Source: Dietzia natronolimnaea (GTDB lineage: Bacteria; Actinomycetota; Actinomycetes; Mycobacteriales; Mycobacteriaceae). Taken from it: a DNA stretch of 64,000 nucleotides. The notes below the pieces were generated by a model. It saw only the letters and a program-made list of their open reading frames with translations, made no database searches and had not been told where the DNA came from. The position numbers and the translations under genes were made by a program. This document shows, piece by piece, positions 37,201-44,605 of the stretch; the first letter of the stretch is position 1, and each line of letters opens with the position of its first letter. The DNA lies in the NCBI RefSeq assembly GCF_039525805.1, contig NZ_BAAAHZ010000009.1; one strand, given 5' to 3'.

Positions 37201-40200
37201 CCAACGGCGTGGCCGTGGCCATGCCGTCCTCCGGAGCCGGCGGCGGCGGGGTCGTCGACTCCGCGGCACTGACCGAGTTCGCCGACGAGATCACCGGGAC
37301 CGACGGCGTCCTGGCCCGGGCCGCGCGTGGCGTGCTCACCCGTCTGGGGCATCTCGAGCCCGAGGCCGTGGACCTGCTCGCCGAGGCCGACCCCGACACC
37401 GAGCTCGCCGACCTGGTGGCCGCCGAGCTGGGCGCCGACTGGCGCCGCGTGGTGGCCCCGGCCTTCGACTCCGGTCGTGCCGTCCTCATGGACGACCGCT
37501 GGGCCTCGGCACGCGAGGACCTGGCCCGTCTCTGGACCCGGACCGACGTCCCTGCCGACGCCGCGGAGGCCTTCCGCGGTGCCGGCGACATCGTGGCCGA
37601 GCAGGCCCGCTGGTGGGCCGAGCGGGCCGCCGGAGCCCGGCGGGACGCCCTCGCGGTCACCTACCGGGAGATCGCGGAGGCGGCCTCCGAGGAGTTCGTC
37701 GGCCGGTACGCGGGCGACGTCGCCGTCGTCACCGGTGCCGGCAAGGGCTCCATCGCCGCCGCCGTCACCGGAAAGCTCCTGGCGGGAGGGGCCACCGTGG
37801 TGGCCACCACCTCGAACCTCGACCAGTCCAAGCTGGCCTTCTTCAAGGACCTCTACCGTTCCCACGCCCGCGGTGGCGCGGCGCTGTGGGTGCTGCCGGC
37901 CAACCTCACGTCGTACTCGGACGTCGACGCGCTGGTCGAGTGGGTCGGATCCGAGCACGCCGAGTCGGCCGGTGGCCAGACCACCGTCCTCAAGGCGCCG
38001 CTCACGCCGACGCTGCTCTTCCCGTTCGCCGCCCCGCGTGTCCAGGGTTCGATGGCCGACGCCGGCCCGCGGGCCGAGACCGAGATGCGCGTCCTGTTGT
38101 GGGGCGTGGAGAAGCTCGTCGCCGGGCTCGGCGCGATCGGCGCCGACACCGACGTCGACTCCCGTCTGCACGTGGTGCTGCCGGGCTCGCCCAACCGCGG
38201 GATCTTCGGTGGCGACGGCGCCTACGGCGAGGCCAAGGCCGCGCTCGACGCCATGATCGCCAAGTGGGGCTCGGAGAAGTCCTGGTCCGAGCGCGTGACG
38301 TTCGTCCACGCGATCATCGGCTGGGTCCGGGGCACCGGGCTGATGGGCCACAACGATCCGCTCGTCGACGCCGTGGAGGCCGCGGGCGTGTCCACCTGGT
38401 CCACCGCGGGGATCGCCGCCGAGCTGCTGGACTCGTGCACCCCGGACGTCCGTCGGTCCGCCGGCGAGGCGCCCCTCACCGTCGACCTCACCGGGGGCCT
38501 CGGCACCGCCGACCTGGACATGGCCGCGCTCGCCGCGGACCGTCCGGCCCCGGTGACCGAGGCCTCGACCGAGGACGCCGACGGGACCCTCGCGGCCCTG
38601 CCGTCTCTGCAGACCGTCACCGCCGACGAGCGTCCCGAGTGGGGCCAGGTCACCCAGGACCTCGAGGACATGGTCGTGATCGTGGGCTCCGGCGAGGTCG
38701 GGCCCTACGGCAGCGCCCGCACCCGCTTCGAGGTGGAGACCACCGGCGACCTCAGCGCTGCCGGCGTAGTCGAGCTGGCCTGGTCGACCGGGCTCATCAC
38801 CTGGGAGGACTCGCCGCGCGCCGGCTGGACCGTCACCGGGTCCGGTGACCCGATCGACGAGGCGGACATCGCCGAGCGTTTCCACGACGAGGTGCTCGCC
38901 CGGGTGGGCGTGCGCACCTACGCCGACGATTCGCGCGCGGAGATGTTCGACAACGCCTCGCCGCAGCTGACCTCGGTGTTCCTGCCGGAGGACCTGTCCT
39001 TCGTCGTGGACGACGAGGGCCAGGCCCGCGCGTACCAGGAGGACGATCCGGAGAACACCGTCGTCACCCGCAGCGAGGACGGCGAGTGGACGGTCACCCG
39101 CAAGGCGGGCACCGAAATCCGTGTCCCCCGCCGCACCACGCTCACCCGCATCGTGGGTGGCCAGATCCCCACCGGCTTCGACCCGACGGCATGGGGAATC
39201 CCCGCCGACATGGTCTCCGGTATCGACCGGGTGGCGGCGTGGAACCTGGTGGCCACCGTGGACGCCTTCATCTCCTCGGGCTTCACCCCGGCGGAGCTGC
39301 TGGCCCACGTGCACCCGGCCGATGTCGCCAACACGCAGGGCACCGGCATGGGCGGCATGACGAGCATGCGCTCGCTCTACATCGACGGGATCCTGGGCCG
39401 CAGCCGCGCCAACGACACGCTGCAGGAGGCGCTGCCCAACGTGGTGGCCGCCCACGTCATGCAGTCCTACGTCGGCGGCTACGGCTCGATGGTCCACCCG
39501 GTGGCGGCCTGTGCCACCACCGCGGTGAGCGTCGAGGAGGGTTTCGACAAGATCCGCGCCGGTAAGGCCGAGTTCGTGGTGGCCGGCGGGTTCGACGACC
39601 TGTCCACCGAGGGCATCCAGGGCTTCGCCGACATGTCCGCCACCGCCGACTCCGCGGCGATGGCCGCCAAGGGGATCGACGAGCGCCACTACAGCCGGGC
39701 GAACGACCGGCGGCGCGGCGGGTTCGTCGAGTCCCAGGGCGGCGGCACCATCCTGCTGGCCCGTGGCGACGTCGCGGCCCGCATGGGGCTGCCGGTCCAC
39801 GGGGTGGTGGCCTGGGCGGGGTCGTACGCCGACGGTGCGCACACCTCGATCCCCGCACCGGGGCTCGGCGCGCTCGGCGCGGGCCGTGGTGGAAAGCGGT
39901 CGCCGCTGGCCCGGGGTCTCGCAGAGCTCGGCCTGACCGCGGACGACCTGGCCGTGGTGAGCAAGCACGACACCTCGACCAAGGCCAACGACCCCAACGA
40001 GTCGGACCTGCACGAGCGGCTCGGGGCGGCGATCGGTCGCTCCGACGGCAACCCGTTGTTCGTCGTCTCGCAGAAGTCGCTCACCGGGCACGCCAAGGGT
40101 GGCGCGGCCGCGTTCCAGCTCATCGGGCTGACCCAGATGCTGCGTTCGGGGACACTGCCCCCCAACCGGGCCCTGGACTGCGTCGACGACGTCCTGGACC

Positions 40201-40592
40201 GGCACCGGCACCTGGTGTGGCTGCGCGAGACACTGCAGCTGGGCGGGGACCTGCCGCTCAAGGCCGGCCTGCTCACCTCGCTCGGGTTCGGTCACGTGTC
40301 CGGACTCATCGCCGTGACGCATCCGGAGGCGTTCCACCGTGCGGTCGCGTCGCAGCTCGGCGAGCAGGAGTCGAAGCGCATCCGCGAGGCGGCGCTGGGG
40401 CGCGAGCGCGACGGCGCCCGGCGCCTGACCGACGCGATCTACGGCGGCGAGTCCCTCTACAGCCGTCCGGAGGCGCGTCGACTCGGTGAGGGGTCGGCCG
40501 ACGAGGTCAAGGAGCGCGAGGCCGCGGTCCTGCTGGACCCGGCCGCCCGTCTCGACTCCGACGGCGTGCTCGCGGCCAGCGACTGGCGGTGA
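31230..40592 (+). CDS. fas: type I multifunctional fatty acid synthase
   Basis: A 3120-aa cytosolic megasynthase that makes C16-C18 and longer acyl-CoAs, which are precursors of membrane lipids and mycolic acids. Domains in order, with approximate positions: acetyltransferase (AFGGQG 38, GHSQG 155); enoyl reductase (LLAGMTPTTVD 426, EGGRAGGHHSWED 570); dehydratase hot-dog (HNPIHVSD 1259); malonyl/palmitoyl transferase (FPGQGIQ 1364, GHSIGE 1463); Pro/Ala-rich linker (1765-1820); acyl carrier protein (phosphopantetheine Ser about 1856 in DGVSSRRNQ); ketoreductase (VVTGAGKGSI 2164); ketosynthase (VAACATTAVS 2758, KHDTSTKAN 2911, LTGHAKGG 2950). This is the bacterial/fungal FAS-I order as one chain. 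It starts at GTG 31230; the stop overlaps acpS. A stop-free antisense frame covers most of it but is a codon-bias artefact. Confidence 0.97.
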   Translation: MTIDDRDLTPRPLETGHAARRQARALADDLREGTAYALAFGGQGIAWRDALSDLIDGTGIGPELQDLVDSSVALTEPVHDEIAVVRPHGFRPIEWANTTTGEDEDHGDLPDEASLSSAAVSLPAVLLTQVGAVRALAAEGFDVNDTAPAAVVGHSQGILAVESVETFGSIDDRLLAMAELIGAAATLIGRRTGLFRRGEASPMVGVSGIDGARLRALVDEVFSAVDPALRPTVSIRNAQRRHVVVGRPDDLEDLRRHCADLEAESRRRREAKLTGGEVFAPVFDPLEVEVGFHHPAMAPAVDIVSDWAARCGLDADRAAALARQVFAEPVDWVEEMAETLHSGAEWILDMGPGEALTRLNRSVVRGQGVGVVAAATRGGLRNLFTPGATPSIERPWTAYQPQLITLPDGSVHVETSFTRLTGCSPILLAGMTPTTVDPEIVAAAANAGHWAELAGGGQVTEPIFAENTQRLTELLEPGRSAQFNSLFLDPYLWKLQVGGKRLVQKARAAGVPFDGVIVTAGIPELDESVALIEELTEAGLRHVSFKPGTVAQIRQVVRIAAEVPHMPVIVQVEGGRAGGHHSWEDLDALLLATYPMLRDRPNVVLCVGGGIGTPERAADYLTGSWANAHGYPAMPVDGILVGTAAMATLEATTSPQVKQLLVDTVGVDHWVGAGQAEGGMASGRSQLGADIHEIDNTAARTGRLLDEVAGDAEAVAARRDEIIAAINGTAKPYFGDLDTMTYEQWLRSFAELSLASAPAAGTASEATADSARSVWLDPTIRERFHRMVQRTEARLDAADSGRILSAFPRVEAMERPTEVVDALAARYPDLATATLHPADAAEFLDICRMPGKPVPFVPVIDGDVRRWWRSDSLWQAHDARYSADAVCVIPGTTAVAGITRVDEPVGELLDRFESATVDRVRGYLPTTEAVSSRRRGTVTTEQGPVADVLNAPDVSWAGRLVVSPVHRLGVLHAWEIDSNGIGHHPVSGAVLTPAADGRTVDLTLPIGPTEMTITITLGDSVATGAAPVVTDAAAEAAMRTLLSTAAGVGRGGAGGTAIEALPEVADGVATARFTFEPTLASDHTGVTAGSLPTPLITSDGVPDALVGAAWPAVFAVLGQARRPRGAGTVVEGLLDLVHLDHGVRMHSALPERSTDLVVVARSGDVRDTDLGRVVEVSVEVASVSADGSQSPLCTLSERFAIRGRTGGAEVGDPRPAGGALVNPEGASVTPAETSRQQRVSTSLIAPHDMTAFALVSGDHNPIHVSDTAADLAGLGGVIVHGMWLSAAAQHAVQASDGKTPALRIAGWTARMLAPVRPGDHIKVRAVQTGRLAGGQVLEVTCTVDGATVMAATALTEAPRTVYAFPGQGIQAKGMGMEGRTRCPAAREIWDRADAHTREALGFSILALVRENPTEVTVRGTVHRHPDGVLYLTQFTQVAMACLAVAQRAELEADGLFIDGAYFAGHSIGEYDALAAISGTLELEPLLEIVFQRGATMHELVPRDSEGRSDYRMAAIRPSQMGIGDDEVVDWVAAVAEDSGEFIEIVNYNLAGSQYALAGTVAGCKALEKAVERELERSGGKNAFILVPGIDVPFHSTVLRGGVPDFRATLDALIPHDIDISVLVGRYIPNLVPRLFSLERDFVQEIADLVPADSLADVLADWDSWSATPTRLGRLLLVELLAWQFASPVRWIETQELLFTPVERGGLGIECFVEVGVANAPTVANLASKTLDLPTHRGPRAQVLNVERDSAALYGTLPPSVEVDDDDSVDATESTTPAADQAAPTDPAPAVNTPGTAGADRSTTPAAAEAAPGAPRPDDLEFGAPAATRMLVALRTKVRPEQIAPGDSIETLCDGVSSRRNQLLLDLGTELSLGAIDGAAEADFPTLSDQVSRLARGYSPFGPVLSDAVGEALRAVLGRTGKRAAYITERVTGPWELGTGWAQHVTAEIALGTRDGASIRGGDLATLDASGVKDVAGLDELIDAAVRSVGAANGVAVAMPSSGAGGGGVVDSAALTEFADEITGTDGVLARAARGVLTRLGHLEPEAVDLLAEADPDTELADLVAAELGADWRRVVAPAFDSGRAVLMDDRWASAREDLARLWTRTDVPADAAEAFRGAGDIVAEQARWWAERAAGARRDALAVTYREIAEAASEEFVGRYAGDVAVVTGAGKGSIAAAVTGKLLAGGATVVATTSNLDQSKLAFFKDLYRSHARGGAALWVLPANLTSYSDVDALVEWVGSEHAESAGGQTTVLKAPLTPTLLFPFAAPRVQGSMADAGPRAETEMRVLLWGVEKLVAGLGAIGADTDVDSRLHVVLPGSPNRGIFGGDGAYGEAKAALDAMIAKWGSEKSWSERVTFVHAIIGWVRGTGLMGHNDPLVDAVEAAGVSTWSTAGIAAELLDSCTPDVRRSAGEAPLTVDLTGGLGTADLDMAALAADRPAPVTEASTEDADGTLAALPSLQTVTADERPEWGQVTQDLEDMVVIVGSGEVGPYGSARTRFEVETTGDLSAAGVVELAWSTGLITWEDSPRAGWTVTGSGDPIDEADIAERFHDEVLARVGVRTYADDSRAEMFDNASPQLTSVFLPEDLSFVVDDEGQARAYQEDDPENTVVTRSEDGEWTVTRKAGTEIRVPRRTTLTRIVGGQIPTGFDPTAWGIPADMVSGIDRVAAWNLVATVDAFISSGFTPAELLAHVHPADVANTQGTGMGGMTSMRSLYIDGILGRSRANDTLQEALPNVVAAHVMQSYVGGYGSMVHPVAACATTAVSVEEGFDKIRAGKAEFVVAGGFDDLSTEGIQGFADMSATADSAAMAAKGIDERHYSRANDRRRGGFVESQGGGTILLARGDVAARMGLPVHGVVAWAGSYADGAHTSIPAPGLGALGAGRGGKRSPLARGLAELGLTADDLAVVSKHDTSTKANDPNESDLHERLGAAIGRSDGNPLFVVSQKSLTGHAKGGAAAFQLIGLTQMLRSGTLPPNRALDCVDDVLDRHRHLVWLRETLQLGGDLPLKAGLLTSLGFGHVSGLIAVTHPEAFHRAVASQLGEQESKRIREAALGRERDGARRLTDAIYGGESLYSRPEARRLGEGSADEVKEREAAVLLDPAARLDSDGVLAASDWR

Positions 40593-41104
40593 CCGTGGCG
40601 GTGCGGGGCGTCGGGGTCGACACAGTCGACATCGGCGCTTTCGCCGCGTCGCTGGCCGAGCCGGGGACGCGGTTCACCACCGCCTTCTCGCCGACGGAGC
40701 GACGGCAGTGCCGCGAGCGCGCCGAGGCTCGTGGGGCCGTGCACGACGCCCAGCCGGCGGGTGTCGAGGTCTCGGGGCCGAGGACCTCGTCGTCGTCATC
40801 CGGTCGGTCCACCCACCTGGTCCGTCACCTGGCCGCCCGGTGGGCGGCGAAGGAGGCCGTGGTCAAGGCCTGGTCGGCGGCGCTCTACGGTTCCGCGCCG
40901 CCGATCTCGCCGGACCTGCTGGTGTGGTCCGAGATCGAGACCGTGTGCGACGCGTGGGGCCGGCCGGCGGTGCGACTGGGCGGCGAGGTCGCCCGGCAGG
41001 TCGCGGCGACGGTGGGGGAGGGCGTCCGCTGGCACGTCTCGCTGAGCCACGACGGCGACGCGGCGCTGGCGTTCGTCGTGCTCGAGGGGCCGGTGGCCGG
41101 GTAG
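40589..41104 (+). CDS. acpS: holo-[acyl-carrier-protein] synthase
   Basis: Transfers 4'-phosphopantetheine from CoA to the carrier-domain serine, activating Fas-I. The 171-aa protein opens MTVAVRGVGVDTVDIGAFA, with the magnesium-binding Asp in GVDTVDI, and carries the second motif WAAKEAVVKAWSAALYG. It is longer than the 120-130 aa AcpS standard because of a loop of about 40 residues rich in Ser/Glu (SGPRTSSSSSGRS). The GTG start overlaps the fas stop codon as GTGA, so the modifying enzyme is made with its substrate. Confidence 0.92.
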   Translation: MTVAVRGVGVDTVDIGAFAASLAEPGTRFTTAFSPTERRQCRERAEARGAVHDAQPAGVEVSGPRTSSSSSGRSTHLVRHLAARWAAKEAVVKAWSAALYGSAPPISPDLLVWSEIETVCDAWGRPAVRLGGEVARQVAATVGEGVRWHVSLSHDGDAALAFVVLEGPVAG

Positions 41105-41256
41105 CGAGGTGTCCGGTCACCCGGTCGGCGCGGTATCCCCGGTTGGCGGACGGGAGTCGCGTCCGGGGGCCGACTTCTCGCACCAGAAGTCCGCCACCCG
41201 CGCCGCCGGCCGGCCGGCGTCAGGCAGCGCCGCCGACCTGCCGTCGCCGGCGTACG

Positions 41257-41967
41257 TCAGCCGACCTGGGCTTCCTTCTCCGCCAGCCACAGGTAGGCGG
41301 TGAGCATCCGCTTGAGTTCGGTGACGGTGGCGTCGTGGATGTCCTCGCCCGTGGCGGAGCCGGCGCTGACGGAGAAGTTGAGCATCGAATACGCCACGTG
41401 GACCAGTACGTCAGCCATGAACTCGCGGCGTTGGTGCTCCGTGGACGGCATGAGCGGGGCGAGGACGCTGGCGATCATCCTGGCCAGCTCTCGCTCGTTG
41501 ACCGCGGCGGTGGCGCGGGTGGCCGGGGTGGCCTGCGTGGCCAGCCAGACCGCACGCCGCGAGGGATCACTCAGCCACAGGTCGGCCACGTGGTCGAGGA
41601 AGTCGTTGAGCAACTCCGGCCAGTCGAGCGCGGGGATCTTCTGCGCGAAACGCTCGATCTCCTCGATCACCCCGTGGGCGTCCTGGCGGTCCAGCTCGCA
41701 CACCAGGACGTACTTGTTGGCGAAGAACTGGTACAGCGTCCCGATGGGGACCCCGGCGCGGGAGGCGACCTCCTCGCAGGTGAAGGAGTCGAACCCCACC
41801 TCGACCAGCACGTCGCGCGCCGAGGACAGCAGCGCCTGGAACTTGCGCCGGCTCCTCTCCTGGATGGGCCGGCGGCGCGGCACCAGGATGTTCGGCTCGT
41901 CCTGGACGGCCTCGTCAGCGGGATCCCGTACTGGTTCCTGCACTCGCTCGGGCGGGTCGGTGGGCAT
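41257..41967 (-). CDS. TetR family transcriptional regulator
   Basis: A 236-aa regulator with an N-terminal helix-turn-helix (about residues 40-88: RSRRKFQALLSSARDVLVE and SRAGVPIGTLYQFFANKY) and a C-terminal ligand-binding domain of about 140 residues. The first 35 residues are acidic, unconserved and rich in Pro/Asp. It starts at ATG 41967, just after the bcp stop codon. It is convergent with fas-acpS, so its location suggests but does not prove control of lipid synthesis; it does not resemble M. tuberculosis FasR closely. Confidence 0.88.
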   Translation of the reverse strand: MPTDPPERVQEPVRDPADEAVQDEPNILVPRRRPIQERSRRKFQALLSSARDVLVEVGFDSFTCEEVASRAGVPIGTLYQFFANKYVLVCELDRQDAHGVIEEIERFAQKIPALDWPELLNDFLDHVADLWLSDPSRRAVWLATQATPATRATAAVNERELARMIASVLAPLMPSTEHQRREFMADVLVHVAYSMLNFSVSAGSATGEDIHDATVTELKRMLTAYLWLAEKEAQVG

Positions 41968-41975
41968 GGGTGGCG

Positions 41976-42476
41976 TCAGCCCTCCGTGGGTTCGGGCAGT
42001 TCCACACCGAGGAGCTTCGCGAGCATCGCCACGTGACCCTTGGCCCGGACGTTGTACCGCGCGAGGGAGAGCGTCCCGTCGGACTCCACGACGAACGTCG
42101 ATCGGATCACGCCCATCACGGTCTTGCCGTAGTTCTTCTTCTCCCCGAACGCACCCCACTCGGTGAGCATGGTCTTGTCCGGGTCGGACAGCAGGGGGAA
42201 CGTGATGCCGTGCTTCTCGCGGAAACGCACGAGTTTCGCCGGCGGGTCGGGGGACACCCCCACGACCCCGATCCCCGCCTCCCGCAGCTGCTGGAGGGCC
42301 CCCTCGAAGTCCACGGTCTCCGTGGTGCATCCGGGCGTCATGGCGGCCGGGTAGACGTACAGCACCACGCGTCCGTGCGCGGCGAGCAGGTCCGCCAGCG
42401 ACGTGGGGGTTCCGTCGGCGTCGGGGAGGGTGAAGGCGGGGGCGGTCTGGCCCACCTCGAGCCGTGGTGTGGTCAC
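41976..42476 (-). CDS. bcp: thioredoxin-dependent peroxiredoxin (Bcp/PrxQ)
   Basis: Reduces hydrogen peroxide and alkyl hydroperoxides. The 166-aa protein has the peroxiredoxin active-site segment YVYPAAMTPGCTTETVDFE with the peroxidatic Cys at about residue 50. Most PrxQ proteins have a resolving Cys five residues later (TPGCTTEACDF); here that position is Val, and no other Cys is visible, so this looks like a 1-Cys form. GTG 42476 is chosen since aggag is close upstream; GTG 42512 is an alternative. The gene lies between a TetR gene and a DUF3618 gene, as Rv2521 does near fas. Confidence 0.9.
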   Translation of the reverse strand: MTTPRLEVGQTAPAFTLPDADGTPTSLADLLAAHGRVVLYVYPAAMTPGCTTETVDFEGALQQLREAGIGVVGVSPDPPAKLVRFREKHGITFPLLSDPDKTMLTEWGAFGEKKNYGKTVMGVIRSTFVVESDGTLSLARYNVRAKGHVAMLAKLLGVELPEPTEG

Positions 42477-42625
42477 CGGTGCTCCTGAAGTCGGGTCGGG
42501 GTGTGTGATCACTCCAACCTATCCGATGCGTCGGCGCGCGGGCGCGGATCGCCGACGGGTGCAGTAGCGTGGGCGGGGTCCAGAATCCGCGGCTAACCGC
42601 GTGACGAGCGATCGACGGAGGTCTC

Positions 42626-42901
42626 GTGTCCAGGAGTTACGACAGCATCGAAGGCGACATCGCCAAGGCGCGTGACGATCTCGCGACGACGTTGGACGAG
42701 ATCGTCGACCGGGTCAATCCCAAGAACCTCGCCGAAGAGGGCAAGGAGAGGGCCGTCGCCGCCCTCACCGATCCCCGGGTCCTCGCGGTGCTCGGCGGAT
42801 TCGCGGCGCTGGTCATCGGGGGCATCACGGTGTCCATGGCCAACAAGCGCAAGGAACGTCGGCGCATCGAGGCCTACCTCGAGGCGCGTCGGGCTCTCTG
42901 A
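42626..42901 (+). CDS. DUF3618 family membrane protein
   Basis: A 91-aa protein starting SRSYDSIEGDIAKARDDLATTLDEIVDRVNP, the signature amphipathic helix of DUF3618, followed by one hydrophobic segment (LAVLGGFAALVIGGITVSM) and a basic tail. The family, which includes Rv2520c beside bcp in M. tuberculosis, has no known function. It starts at GTG 42626 with ggagg upstream, divergent from bcp. A large hairpin follows its stop codon. Confidence 0.85.
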   Translation: MSRSYDSIEGDIAKARDDLATTLDEIVDRVNPKNLAEEGKERAVAALTDPRVLAVLGGFAALVIGGITVSMANKRKERRRIEAYLEARRAL

Positions 42902-42926
42902 GCGGCCGCCGCGCACCACAGCCCAT

Positions 42927-42983
42927 CGAGAAGAGCGTTTCGCACATTCCCACTCGGGAAACGTGTGCGGAACGCTCTTCTCG
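42927..42983. terminator. large palindromic hairpin after the DUF3618 gene (dispersed repeat copy 1)
   Basis: A 20-bp stem (42927-42946 with 42964-42983, one G-T pair) contains agagcgtttcgcaca and its complement. An inner ttccc/gggaa pairing extends it. The stem is nearly identical to that at 53986-54050, and both lie after gene ends, so this may be a dispersed terminator-type or REP-like element. Confidence 0.7.
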
Positions 42984-43021
42984 TTGAATCACGGGGGTCC
43001 CGGCCGCGCTGCCGACACGAC

Positions 43022-43050
43022 AAAGCCCCGGGTCGTGGACCCGGGGCTTT
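43022..43050 (-). terminator. terminator of tRNA-Lys
   Basis: A perfect 13-bp stem (43022-43034 with 43038-43050) with a gtg loop lies 9 bases downstream of the tRNA-Lys 3' end on the minus strand, ending in ctttgtc. A typical intrinsic terminator. Confidence 0.8.
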
Positions 43051-43058
43051 CCCTGCTG

Positions 43059-43131
<73 letters not shown>

Positions 43132-43332
43132 CTGCGTGGTGCGAGAGAAACAGTAACAGGACACCGGCGGCATCACGAAATCGCCTGGTCAGGGCGGGGG
43201 TGGCCGGTTTCTGACGGCGCATCCTTAACCAATTCGATATGGAATGCAATGATTTCCCCAGGCATACTGAGGAGGACTTCCCCTCGGCCCTGTCGACGTC
43301 CGGGGGGAGATGATGCTCGGAAGGGGCCATTA

Positions 43333-44565
43333 GTGAACTTGCGCCACACGGATCGGACCAGACGACGGGACCCGGGTTCCCGGTCGAGATCCCGTCTCGC
43401 TCTGGCCGCCGTGGTCGCCGGTTCGCTCGTGTTGACGGGGTGCACGATCGGCGCCGGCGGCGCGGGTGAGGCCCAGGTCGCCGAGGCGCCGGCCGAGCCG
43501 GCCGCGGTCATCGACCTGTCGGTCGAGGACGGATCATCCGACGCCAACCCCGCCGAGCCCGTGGTCCTCACCGCCAGCGACGGTCGCCTCGACACCGTGG
43601 TCATGCGGAATCCGGAGGGCGTCCAGGTCCAGGGCGAGTTCAACCCCGACCTGACGGAGTGGCGGACCACCGAGGACCTGGGTTACTCCCGTCAGTACAC
43701 GCTCGAGTCCACCGCGACCGACGAGGACGGCCTGGTCACCCGCAAGAACGTCACGTTCAGCACCCTCACCCCGCGCATCATGACCGCGGCCTACCTCACC
43801 ACCGGTCAGGGCTCGACGGTGGGCATCGGTCAGCCGGTCGCGGTGATGTTCGACGAGCCGATCTCGGATCGCCGTGCCGCCCAGGACAACATCCACATCC
43901 GTACCGAACCCGAGGTCGAGGGCGCCTTCTACTGGGTCTCCAACCAGGAGGTCCGGTGGCGTCCGGCCGAGTACTGGGCGCCGGGTACCACCATCGACGT
44001 CCACGTGGACATCTACGGCGAGGATCTGGGCGGCGGCATGTACGGACAGGAGGACGCGCGCAGCGACTTCCGGATCGGCGACGCGGTCATCTCCCGGGTG
44101 GACGACTCGACCAAGCAGATCGTGATCGAGCGCAACGGCGAGGTGGTGAAGACCATGCCCACCTCGATGGGCAAGCCCGACACCCCGACCCCCAACGGCA
44201 CGTACGTGATCGGCGAGAAGCTCGCCTCGATGGTCATGGACTCCTCGACCTACGGCGTCCCGGTCGATTCGCCGGAGGGCTACCGGACCCCGGTCCAGTA
44301 CGCCACCCGCATGTCGTACAGCGGCATCTTCGTCCACGCCGCGCCGTGGTCCGTCTGGGCCCAGGGCAGCCAGAACGTGAGCCACGGGTGCCTCAACGTC
44401 ACGACGGCGGATGCCAAGTGGTTCTACGACAACGCCAAGCGTGGCGACATCTTCGAGGTCTCCGGCACGGTCGGCCCGACGCTGCCGGGGTGGGACGGTC
44501 TGGGCGACTGGAACGTCCCGTGGGAGACCTGGAAGGCCGGCAACGCCGACGCGGGGACCGCCTGA
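43333..44565 (+). CDS. L,D-transpeptidase lipoprotein (LdtMt2-like)
   Basis: Makes 3-3 cross-links in peptidoglycan outside the membrane. The 410-aa protein has a signal sequence ending in lipobox LTGC (Cys about 37), two immunoglobulin-like regions (about residues 60-250) and a YkuD catalytic domain. The active site is SHGCLNVTTADA, with the nucleophile Cys near residue 353; IFVHAAPWSVWAQG precedes it with the conserved His. The GTG at 43333 is preferred over an upstream in-frame start (43249) because the lipoprotein signal then begins properly. It neighbours tRNA-Lys like Rv2518c. Confidence 0.92.
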   Translation: MNLRHTDRTRRRDPGSRSRSRLALAAVVAGSLVLTGCTIGAGGAGEAQVAEAPAEPAAVIDLSVEDGSSDANPAEPVVLTASDGRLDTVVMRNPEGVQVQGEFNPDLTEWRTTEDLGYSRQYTLESTATDEDGLVTRKNVTFSTLTPRIMTAAYLTTGQGSTVGIGQPVAVMFDEPISDRRAAQDNIHIRTEPEVEGAFYWVSNQEVRWRPAEYWAPGTTIDVHVDIYGEDLGGGMYGQEDARSDFRIGDAVISRVDDSTKQIVIERNGEVVKTMPTSMGKPDTPTPNGTYVIGEKLASMVMDSSTYGVPVDSPEGYRTPVQYATRMSYSGIFVHAAPWSVWAQGSQNVSHGCLNVTTADAKWFYDNAKRGDIFEVSGTVGPTLPGWDGLGDWNVPWETWKAGNADAGTA

Positions 44566-44605
44566 CGCGGGCAGGGGCCCCAAGGGGAGGCCCCCGGCCG
44601 CGGAG

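Noticed and set aside
31137..40337. A 3066-codon open frame on the minus strand opposite fas
   Set aside because: It is the mirror of fas codon bias (G/C in third positions removes stop codons on the other strand). It has no domain signature, mostly Arg/Gly/His/Val repeats of codon bias, and no ribosome-binding site.
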